NCBI GenBank assembly: GCA_034401795.1
Contig: CM067370.1
Span: 57,953,295 to 58,017,294 of the forward strand
Source of the DNA: Chaetoderma sp. LZ-2023a
Taxonomy: Eukaryota; Mollusca; Caudofoveata; Chaetodermatida; Chaetodermatidae
DNA length: 64,000 nt
Direction: 5' to 3'
The translations under genes and the position numbers were made by a program. Under the pieces are notes generated by a model. That model was not told the origin of the DNA. It worked only from the letters and a program-made list of their open reading frames with translations, and did not search any database. Shown here one piece after another: positions 24,101-36,100 of this stretch. Numbering within the stretch: the stretch's first letter is position 1; each line of letters opens with the position of its first letter.

Positions 24101-27100
24101 ACAGATTTCATCTTGAGAACGGCTCTCCAAGTGTGATACCAGCGATCGAAAAGAAGAAGTATAATAATCAGTTCTTTTCTAAAAACTAGTCTTCTCTTAG
24201 TCTACAAATGGACATTTGTGAACACCACTGCACAGGAACTGCATTTTTGGCAGCCTTGGCCATTAAATGGCTCAGATATCCGATTGTTACTAGCCGACCA
24301 GGCTGATCAATCACAATAGTACTAGCTTTAGTAAATTGCTGAGAGCCTCTGGCTAGCGAGCTAGCATTAATTTCAGCCCCTCCACTTGATGCATAGGCAC
24401 GAACTAAATGATGATGAGTGACTGTGTTCTGCAGCTGGAGAAGTAAAAACTTCTTTCAGCAGCAATCAGTCTTTCTTCAACCCTCTCCACTGTGTCTTGT
24501 CCACTGTCTCTTGTCCACTGTGTCTTGTCCACTGTGTCTTCTCCACAGTGGCATGTCCACTGTGAGCTTCCCGAGCTCCTTTAGGTTCATTCTCATCTTT
24601 AGTGGTCCTAGATTATGTTCTTTGAGATCTGATTGCAAAACACTTAGCAGGTTGATGCTGTGGCATCCTTTGTGTACCTAATGTTTGTTGGCACCTGTGA
24701 CTGCAAAATCAGCACTGATTTGTAATGGCCCACAGTTATTTGCGGTGACATGCATCAAGATTGTTCACTAGGCTTTTGGAGCTACCCAGCTATTGCAATT
24801 GCATAGCATGATGGAAACACATGTAGCATCAAATATTTGCATCTTGACTTGGTGTTTTAGAGCCACTAATCCAAAACTTCCAAAAGGCCTGGAATGTGAT
24901 ATTTCTGAGTAATGCATGGAATTCCAATGTGTTTCCCATGAAATCTAACTTTAGAGGTCCCAGGGACCAAACACCCCGAGATCGGGGGGTATCAAGCTGA
25001 AATTTTGGGGTCCAACCTAAAATCTGGGGTTCATGTGCAGTTTTTCTCATATCTGCTAAAACTAGAGGGTACAACAGACTCACAACAGACCTATGAAACT
25101 AATTACTATTTAGCAGTTACCAAAGACTCACAACAAACCTCGGACTCACAACAGACCTATGAAACTAATTACTATTTACCAGTTACCAAAGACTCACAAC
25201 AAACCTCGGACTCACAACAAACCGATGAAACTAATTACTATTTACCAGTTATACAGGGATCCCATACTTTGGGAGGCCCAAGCTGCATTTTGAGGTATAC
25301 ACCATCCAAAGGACAGTCATAAGAATCCCTGTATTGATATAAAGCTAAATATGACTGCGCTATATAGTTTTATATTTATAGAGTAAATCCTGTATAAGAA
25401 ATGCAGACATGTTGCCTCTCCTGCATAAGAAGTGTGGGTGTGGAAATCATTAAGTGGTGATATATGATTACTCCATTAACATAGTCAGAGTATGTATAAC
25501 ACCTTAATGGTCATGTCAAGAAAGTTTACATTTCTGCTTAGTTAATGTCCATAAACTTGTAGCACAGACAAAGACTAATATTTTTAATTTATCAGTGTAA
25601 TGACTAGCTCGGTCCTGACCATTAACAGGTTATTCAAATTCTCTGAACTCGCAAGCATCCTGTCCATGGACAGCTCAGCATCCTACAATGTTCTATCAAG
25701 CCACCGGACAATAACTTCAATGAGCAATAACTCTGAACCTGCTGAATATTTTTGACATCAATTTGACAGAAACATGGTTCCCAGCATTTTATCAAAACAA
25801 AATTCCCTGAGTTTCCACTGAGAAATTTCCAAAATTCCATGAGAAATATTTTCACTTTAACGAGGTTGCTGGGAAGTCAAGCGGTATGTTGCAGCACAGC
25901 AACTAAGGTGCTTATAATATATACAAGAGCAATAGCCTGTGCATACAATAACTTTAATTTATTTCTATTTTCATTCAATGGACACAAGTTGGACACATGA
26001 CGCAATATGCATGTACAGCAAACTGCCAAAATGTAAAACCTTCACTTCTGAGTCAATGTTAAATTCCCTGAGTTTTTCCTGATTTCTGGTGTTTTTTCTA
26101 AATTCCCTGAGTTTTCCCTGACTGCAAAAATGGAAACTCATTTTAAGGTTTTCCTTAATTTCCAGAGTGGCTGGGAACCCTGCTGAAAGTTATTGGTCAT
26201 TTAGCAACCAACAACTTTGAGTCAAAATGTTTTCAAAATATTCAACATATCCAGAACTAAACTCCATGGAAAATGTAGTCTGGAGAAATTTAACAGACAG
26301 ACAGTTAACGTGAACCCAGCTGCAGAGCCCACTTAGCTGTTATAAACAATTTAAGGTTTTCCGATATGGTCCATAGTAAGATTGCATACAAAATCTATAA
26401 ATTATCAACCATTCTTTCAAATGTCTCTCACCATATAGTCCAGCCTATCTAAGAAGAATCTTAGGTACACACAGACAAAATTGCAACATAATTTCTGTCA
26501 TTAGATTTATGACGAAGAAGCAATCGCAATAAACTGGCATGCTGATATATTGCTTTGTTACATATAAATATATGCTTTATCAACGTTCATTTGAACACCA
26601 GTTATTAAAATATTTGTCGTATTACCTGATTTAGCGTCAATCAATCTTCGTCGGATATTCCGCCATTAGTAGTAGCATTGTGGTCAAGTTATTAAATTAA
26701 GCTTTTCACAACATATACTATAGCAATCTATGAAGAAATAAACTTAGCTTGATAATCGACAGGCATCTTTCATATATTAATCATTAATATATACCCAAAC
26801 ATATTTTGACCTGACTGCAGTGTATTTACATATACACAGACACACCAGACCTTTTTCAATTAAAAATAGCCAACTTACAGTGTACGCGTGCATGCTTTAA
26901 ATTTATTTATCAATTATGAGATTTTAAGCAATTATATAAATTGTATATCTGTAGCTCACAGGTCTTCAGCCGCTGAGAGCTACAAAAACAAACACCATCA
27001 CCACCGCTGTCTCAGTTCTGAACTCTGATTAAAATAGTGTACTGTATGTTCAGGGGTTTTATAAATTATTTGAAGAAGTGGAGATGAACTAATGCAGAAT

Positions 27101-30100
27101 GTCTACATATATATCGGGCTATCATCAGACTGTACTATCTGAATAGTTTGCTGGAAAGACAGACTAATCTTAACATCAACAGCTGGTATCAGTGATGTTC
27201 TGGAGTGTCGTTTCATATTGCAAGACTCCCACACATTGGTGGGACAGAGATATGGGCCAATCTTCCCTGGCCTCCATAGTTCTTAGTCCTCTAGCAAATC
27301 CAGATCGACACCATTTTAACTACCTATGTCCCTTTTGTACCATTCCTTGGGATCCATACATTCTCCATAGTGACTGTGCTGCAAAGCCCCTATGCCCTAC
27401 CTCTAGTGGAAGGTATGAAGATATCCCAAACCTGCAATTGCTTTGTCTTTCCTTGCAGATGCTTGACCACTCCTCCTTCGGAAAAACTTGATAAATATTT
27501 TTCCTTTTTTTGTCTGGTGCTGCATCTCTATCTTCCTGCTCCATCACACTTGCCACTCAGTAACTTGCTATGGCCCACCAACAATTCTTCTCTAAGTGCA
27601 ATAGAGTGCATGTGCCTGCTGTGAGAATATGATTGAGAGTTCAATTCTTTGAACACATGCCATGACTCTCCAGCAGGAACCGAATGTTCAACATGATCAA
27701 GGGCCCATTTCCCCGTAAATCATCCAGGATTCAACTCCTTCATACCTCATTCACACTCCATACACTCATGTCCCTCTGACTTTCCTAGACTGGCTCGTGC
27801 CAAACTACATGTCGCCTCCCCCATCGATCTTGCTCCAGCATCTTTCTTGGATACAACATATTCTGAGGTAGATTTGAGACACTCTAATGACCAATGTCCA
27901 CCACACAATTGTGCTTTAATATGCTCACTAATCTATCTATATGTTGTGATACTTTCCAATTCTTTCCGGTCTTAGTATACAAGCAAGCCCCATTTCTCTA
28001 ACCTACCACTGATTTGTCTATCAACTGCAGTTTTGCTGTATAACCCAATGTCTGTTATATACATCAAGATGTGGCTAATCTTCCTCTAGATAAATTCTAC
28101 TGCTGATAATGCAATATCTTATAGTGTCAATGAAAATAAACAAAGTAGTCTTGTTATAAGGTCAAACGGATAGCACCACAATTTGAATTTCTTAGCAATC
28201 CTCTTCTTTCTTATTGCACAGAGGACCTCATTACCTGTCTTCTTAAATTTCAATATATTTGCAGGGTACTCTCTCTTCATGTGTCTGTGTATCCCTGGTA
28301 CATGTGGATGAAACTCTAACTCTTTTTGAGATCTCTAATCAGGGGGCGAAATAGGGGCATTTTACCTGCACAATGCAGGTAAAAAATGGCCAATGCAGGT
28401 AGATTTCATATTCCGGGTGCACAGGGTGCAGGTAGATTTTTTCCCAAGTAAATCGTAAAAATCCAAATATCAGTAATAAAGTACTGACCTCGGGTACTTC
28501 TAACCATATCGGCAGTCAAAACATGGCATAAATAGCCAATATTTATCTTATCAAGTCTTCTGCTGTCACCCGTACGTCAGAAAGATTAGCGATAAATCAC
28601 TTCCTGTTGACAGGTTAGTTCCAGTTGTATAGATGTCTATCGATTCTTTTCGCTTCTTGCTTTTTAGACCATTGAATATCTGAAAACGGACGATATGTGT
28701 ATGAGTTGTCAGACAATATGTTTTACGCATTTGAGTTGCATTTACGAAACTTGAAAACCATTGAAAATTGTTGAGTTTCCTTGTCATATTTACTGATTTC
28801 ATGAATAAAAATCCCATTTTAATCCAGCGTAACTTTATCCTGACAAATTTTGATATAATTTACTATGGCAGTTGAGAAATTACATCGCTTCCCGGAGTAC
28901 AAGCTACTCTAAATCTAAATATATATAGAAGTGTATCGTTCTAGAATAAAACTTCTCAAATTCCATAAACCAAATTTGGTAGAACAATACATTCTGCTGA
29001 ATATCTTGACTGTGTGTAATAAATTACCAGTTATTGTACATTGATAGATGAATTATGGTGGAATAAGATGAACACAAAAAATTAATACTAGAGACTTTAT
29101 TTTGAATGAAAATCCCAGTGCAGGTAACTTTTCTCTGGTGCAGGTAAACTCTAAATATTTCATGAACATTGTGCAGATAGAAAAAAATTCCTATTTTTAC
29201 CCCTGGATATACGTAAGATTTACAAATATTAGATAGAATACAATTATTGTCTCTAATAGAGGGATCCATTTCTAGCTTTGCCCATGTTGAGATCGATTTA
29301 CATACTTTGAACATTGAATTCCCAGAATCCCAATTTTGAGGTAACTATATATTAGATAAGCTGTTGAATATTTTGAAAGTAATTTGACTGGGCAACAACA
29401 ATGCCCAGTCAAATTAGTTTCAAAATACTCAACAGAATGATTCTTAAATAGTAACTCCATCAAAGACAATTCATTTTTATACTTTTACAGCATCATGGCG
29501 AAATATTCTCTGTCAATTATGAGTGTGACCTCAGTCAATATGTGACATAATTGAATATGACATCATATCTTGAGCGACAGATCAGATCCATCCATTGCCA
29601 TGCTCTACTTTCTCTAGTATACATTCTACACATCTCAAATACTGCTCTTTTCTTAATCAGTCTTTGTGCGTGCGTGCGTGCGTATGAGCATGCGTGCTTG
29701 TGCGCGCGTGTGTGTGTCTGCGGGTCTGTGTGCGTGGGGCGGTATCAGGGAATTTGAAATCTAGATGTTTTGAGGCGTGCGTGCGTGACACTGAAAAGGT
29801 AGGTGCACGCAAACTCAGTGACACCCACAGCTTTAAAAATGTGTCGGGGGGGGGGGGGGGGGGGGGGGCACTGGCCCTCTTGCAATCCCACTCTTTCATA
29901 TGCAAATGCACTGAAACATGTGCGCAGCGAGAATTTGTCTTTAATGCATTGAACATTTATGCTTAATGGTGTGTTGCCTATAAACATATTCCATGCTCAT
30001 TGAGGGTTATGCTAGCAAGAAACCACACTTAGACACATCACTGATAATATTTATCCTTGTCCTTCCACTTCAGCATTAAATCTATAGCATCAACAATGTC

Positions 30101-33100
30101 AATATTATCCTAATAATTACATAAACTAAATTGTTTTGTACATCCATCGACCCCCTCCTCCGCCCCCCATTCGCATAATTGCTTGACATTGCTTTCTAAT
30201 GTACAGAAATAAATATCAATGCAGGCAGTGACAGACGTCGGTGTATGCTTATAACGTAGGTGAAATCTCATTCTCTTTCATTATAAACTGGTGTGTTCTG
30301 TCAAAATCTGAATACGATAATTCAATCAAGGTACTCCTACCAGATGCAGAACCTCGGAACAACATGGAGAAGCAAAATTATGGAATCTGGTAACACGGTG
30401 GATATTTTAATGATTGGTTATCAAACGAAAGTATCTAAAGCATAGAGCTACACCTAGAAATGCAACAAATAAGTGTGCCAGTTTAAAAACAGGATACCGG
30501 AATAAATTAAACGATATATCAATGACGGAAATTTTGAAGCGGCTAGCATAGGGGCAATGCACATACTCATTAAATTAGAACTATGCAAAAAACTAACACG
30601 TACATGCTATTAATGCTAAAATTAGAAAGATGACAGTAACTTCAATGTGTGACAGTGAACATAACCTCAAATCAATGTATCTCTTACATTATTATGTAAC
30701 GGCAGACTACCAGTAGCTATAATTAACGCACCTCTTACATTATTATGTGATGGCAAGCGATTACTAGTAGCTATAATCAATGCACCTCTTACATTATTAT
30801 GTAACGGCAAGCGACTACCAGTAGCTATAATCAATGCACCTCCAATTATTATGTAATGGCAAGCGACTACCAGTAGCTATAATCAATGCACCTCTTACAT
30901 TATTATGTAAATACAAGCGACTACCAGTAGCTATATCAATGCACCTCTTACATTATTATGTAAATACAAGCGACTACCAGTAGCTATATCAATGCACCTC
31001 TTTCATTATTATGTAAATACAAGCGACTACCAGTAGCTATAATGAATGCACCTCTTACATTATTATGTAAATACAAGCGACTACCAGTAGCTATATCAAT
31101 GCACCTCTTTCATTATTATGTAAAGGCAAATGACTACCAGTAGCTATAATCAATGCACCTCTTTCATTATTATGTAACGGCAAGCGACTACCAGTAGCTA
31201 TAATCAATGCACCTCTTACATTATTATGTAGAGGCAAGCGACTACCAGTAGCTATAATCAATGCACCTCTTACATTATTATGTAAAGGCAAGCAACTACC
31301 ACGAGATATAATCAATGCACCTCTTTCATTATTATGTAACGGCAAGCGACTACCAGTAGCTATAATCAATGCACCTCTTACATTATTATGTAGAGGCAAG
31401 CGACTACCAGTAGCTATAATCAATGCACCACTTACATTATTATGTAACAGCAAGCAACTACCAGTAGCTATAATCAATGCACCTCTTACATTATTATGTA
31501 GAGGCAAGCGACTACCAGTAGCTATAATCAATGCACCTCTTACATTATTATGTAACGGCAAACGACTACCAGTAACCATAATCAATGCACATCTTACATT
31601 ATTATGTAAAGGCAAGCGACTACCAGTAGCTATAATCAATGCACCACTTACATTATTATGTAACAGCAAGCAACAACCAGTAGCTTTAATCAATGCACCT
31701 CTTACAGTATTATGTAAAGGCCAGTGACTACCAGTAGCTATAACCAATGGACCTCTTACATTATTATGTAAAGGCAAGCGACTACCAGTAGCTATAATCA
31801 ATGCACCTCTTACATTATTATGTAACGGCAGACTACCAGTAGCTATAATCAATGAGCCTCTTACATTATTATGTAAAGGCAAGTGACTACGAGTAGCTAT
31901 AACCAACGCACCTCTTACATTATTATGTAAAGGCCAGCGACTACCAGTAGCTATAACCAATGCACCTCTTACATTATTATGTAACGGCAAGCGACTACCA
32001 GTAGATATAATCAATGCACCTCTTACATTATTACAAAGGTCAGCGAATACCAGTAGTTATAACCAATGCACTGCTGACATCATTATGTAAAGGCCAGCGA
32101 CTGCCACGAGATATAATCAATGCACCTCTTACATTATTATGTAAAGGCCAGCGACTACCAGTAGCTATAACCAATGCACCTCTTACATTATTATGTAAAG
32201 GCCAGCGACTACCAGTAGCTATAACCAATGCACCTCTTACATTATTATGTAAAGGCCAGCGACTACCAGTAGCTATAACCAATGCACCTCTTACATTATT
32301 ATGTAAAGGCCAGCGACTACCACAAGATATAATCAATGCACCTCTTACATTATTATGTAAAGGCCAGCGACTACCAGTAGCTATAACCAATGCACCTCTT
32401 ACATTATTATGTAAAGGCCAGCGACTACCAGTAGCTATAACCAATGCACCTCTTACATTATTATGTAAAGGCCAGCGACTACCAGTAGCTATAACGAATG
32501 CACCTCTTACATTATTACGTAAAGACAAGCGACTACCACGAGATATAATCAATGCACCTCTTACATTATTATGTAAAGGCCAGCGACTACCAGTAGCTAT
32601 AACCAATGCACCTCTTACATTATTATGTAAAGGCCAGCGACTACCAGTAGCTATAACCAATGCACCTCTTACATTATTATGTAAAGGCCAGCGACTACCA
32701 CAAGATATAATCAATGCACCTCTTACATTATTATGTAAAGGCCAGCGACTACCAGTAGCTATAACCAATGCACCTCTTACATTATTATGTAAAGGCCAGC
32801 GACTACCACTAGCTATAACCAAAGCACCTCTTACATTATTATGTAAAGGCCAGCGACTACCACAAGATATAATCAATGCACCTCTTACATTATTATGTAA
32901 AGGCCAGCGACTACCAGTAGCTATAACCAATGCACCTCTTACATTATTATGTAAAGGCCAGTGACTACCACGAGATATAATCAATGCACCTCTTACATTA
33001 TTATGTAAAGGCCTGCGACTACCAGTAGCTATAACCAATGCACCTCTTACATTATTATGTAAAGGCCAGCGACTACCAGTAGCTATAACCAATGCACCTC

Positions 33101-36100
33101 TTACATTATTATGTAAAGGCCAGCGACTACCAGTAGCTATAACCAATGCACCTCTTACATTATTACGTAAAGGCCAGCGACTACCAGTAGCTATAACCAA
33201 AGCACCTTTTACACTATTATGTAAAGGCCAGCGACTACCAGTAGCTATAACCAAAGCACCTCTTACATTATTATGTAAAGGCCAGCGACTACCACGAGAT
33301 ATAATCAATGCACCTCTTACATTATTATGTAAAGGCCAGCGACTACCAGTAGCTATAACCAATGCACCTCTTACATTATTATGTAAAGGCCAGCGACTAC
33401 CATGAGATATAATCAATGCACCTCTTACATTATTATGTAACGGCCAGCGACTACCAGTAGCTATAACCAATGCACCTCTTACATTATTATGTAAAGGCCA
33501 GCGACTACCAGTAGCTATAATCAATGCACATCTTACATTATTATGTCAAGGCCAGAGATTACCAGTAGCTATAACCAATGCACCTCTTACAGTATGTAAA
33601 GGCCAGCGACTACCAGTAGCTATAACCAAAGCACCTCTTACATTATTATGTAAAGGCAAGCGACTACCCGTAGCTATAATTAACCCTTCAATCATCAAAT
33701 ATTCTCAAGAAAGTAAAAAAATGTGCTTTCTGAAAGCAAACTTGTGAGCCAAGAGACGACTACTTTGTTAAATTACCACTGGAATGACTGGCTCCATCAT
33801 CAAGTCAGGCATTCCAGTGATACATTTTCAGTCTTCTCTTGGCCTGCAAATGAACATTCCATAAGCTACTGGTAGTCGCTGGCCTTTACATAATAGTGTA
33901 AAAGGTGCTTTGGTTATAGCTACTGGTAGTCGCTGGCCTTTACATAATAGTGTAAAAGGTGCTTTGGTTATAGCTACTGGTAGTCGCTGGCCTTTACATA
34001 ATAATGTAAGAGGTGCATTGGTTATAGCAACTGGCCAGTCTTGGCCAGATTGAACATTAACAGGGTTCAAGCAATGTGAAAGCTCTACAAATTAAATTCA
34101 CAAGGGAAAGAAGAATGTAAGCAGTTTGCCGAAACTTCTGGCTTACAGAGGGGATATTTCTATATGAGAATTTAATCTGTTCACAATTCTATGTTTAGCA
34201 TAGAGAGGCTTGTGATCTATAGAGTGCTTGGTATGGGCATGTTTCACAGTACCTGATTTTGCGACTGTTTGTGCAAACTCTGATATCACGCTTTCCAAGA
34301 AGTGATAATATTCATCTTTCACAAAAAGTCCAATAAAGTTTTGTGCGTTGTAGAATTCAAGCTTGAGCTGTCCCGGTGGATGTGACAGGCGCTCCCGCAG
34401 GTGTTCCAGAGCCCCCACTAACACATCTATTTGATTATCAGCGGCCTAAAATATACACATTACCATCACAGTGAAACCTAATCCAGAGATCAGATGTTGT
34501 TATGACACAGAAGATGGGTTCATAGGACAGGTAGTCAAAAGAACATTTGTCTTAAGTTAACACTTTAACCCTCAAATTTGTTTAAGAAAATTTCAATTTT
34601 CTCATAGAAAATGTCCATTTGAAGACGAAGAAGACTATTTTTGAAAACTTACAACTGGAATGACTGGCTCAGTTATCAAAAACAGTCTTTTATTCATCTG
34701 CAAATGGACATGTATCACGACCACTGCAGAAGCTGTATTTGGCTGTTATGAGTGTTAAAGGCTTAATAGCAAGATTGATTTCTAGCTATGCCCCACCTAC
34801 TTCTAGCTAAGATCCACTCTCACATTGTACTCTTGTTTGAAACAATTTTAACACTTAACCATGAATTTCTAGAATCTCAATTTCACGGTAACTATACAGG
34901 TCAGCTGTTGAACATTTTGAAATCAATTGGAGTGGAACTTGTGGCTACAACAGTTATAACCGACTCACTTGGTACATGTAAATCTCATACATAATCTTCA
35001 GTTTGTCAGGAAATTTACATTTTTCAAGACAACGGTACAAATCAATTTTGTTCAGTTTAACCTTTAAAAAGTAAATTGTCATAGTTGATTTGTTTAAGGG
35101 CTACATCTATATGCACACCACTGGCATGTGTTACTCAAGACAGGTTCACATATTGCAGTATGAATATTGTATTGTGATGCTACATTATTTCTAACAAGAA
35201 TAAATTGACAATTGTAACGAAGATGAGATCATAAAATTAATAACAAGACCGAGCACTAAAAATCACATATATAGTGAAACCTTTGAAAACCAAGGAGCCT
35301 ACAGAACAAGACATTTCTATAAGAAACATAAGGTTCAAGTGGACTGCATTACTTACCTGCAACATCAGTATTTGAATGGTTAGGAACATAAAGCATTTGA
35401 AAATTTTGGCTGGAAAAACAAACAATTCTGGATAAAACATGGAAATCTCAATTTTATTTGTGAGAATATTTACCTATATATTGCCATTTTCACTGTCAAA
35501 ATTCATCAATAAACAAAAGGTCAATTTTGATTTGTTGACGACTTCACGATTCTTTTCACGCATTAATTTATTTTGAACAATCTTGAATGGTCCATAATCC
35601 TTAACTATATTTACCCAGTTTCATACTGATCACTTTAGCAGTCTCAGACGATACATTGTGCATGTAAGGACTAGCACATTCAAAATGTTTGGAATTTGAA
35701 TGCTGAGAAGTGATTTGGTGGAAAAGTAGTGTAAGTGCTGGGGTGATCTCATAAGTCAAGATTTGAAGAACGGTGGTCAAGGAAGTTAACAGGTCTGCAC
35801 ACCTTGTGAGGGTTAAGTTTCAAGTAACAACAGCTATAGATATGATTATATCTGTCATCATCAGGTGTGGACTGACACCTGCTGATACAATGTTGGAAAG
35901 ATCTTCCCTTGTAAAAACAGAACAAAATTGATCATTCAGAATGTCGCCTCCAGCTTCACGGTTAGTATATATTATTCAAGATTAAATTAGTGGAGATATG
36001 CCAGTCATACCACAATTTTTTACTTTTTATATCCTTCCATAATCTCTTAGTCATTATCATCAGTGATTATGATCTATAGAATAATAAGCTGAACTAATCG

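Noticed and set aside
28340-29205. confirmed hAT-type insertion
   Set aside because: Ends are inverted and motif-rich, but flanking 8-mers do not match, so it is listed only as a probable element.
29657-29987. Proline-rich or histidine/alanine-repeat protein frames
   Set aside because: They translate simple GT/GC repeats and a G run, with overlapping frames on both strands.
31091-32014. 307-codon minus-strand frame
   Set aside because: Same satellite array, older part; not a gene.
32040-33524. 494-codon minus-strand open frame with an 18-residue repeat
   Set aside because: It is a by-product of a 54-bp tandem repeat: the other strand is open as well (32014-32964), there is no start context or splice support, and units vary without regard to codon position as far as can be read.
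30672-34035. CRISPR array
   Set aside because: Units are contiguous repeats without unique spacers, in an animal intron, with no cas genes.
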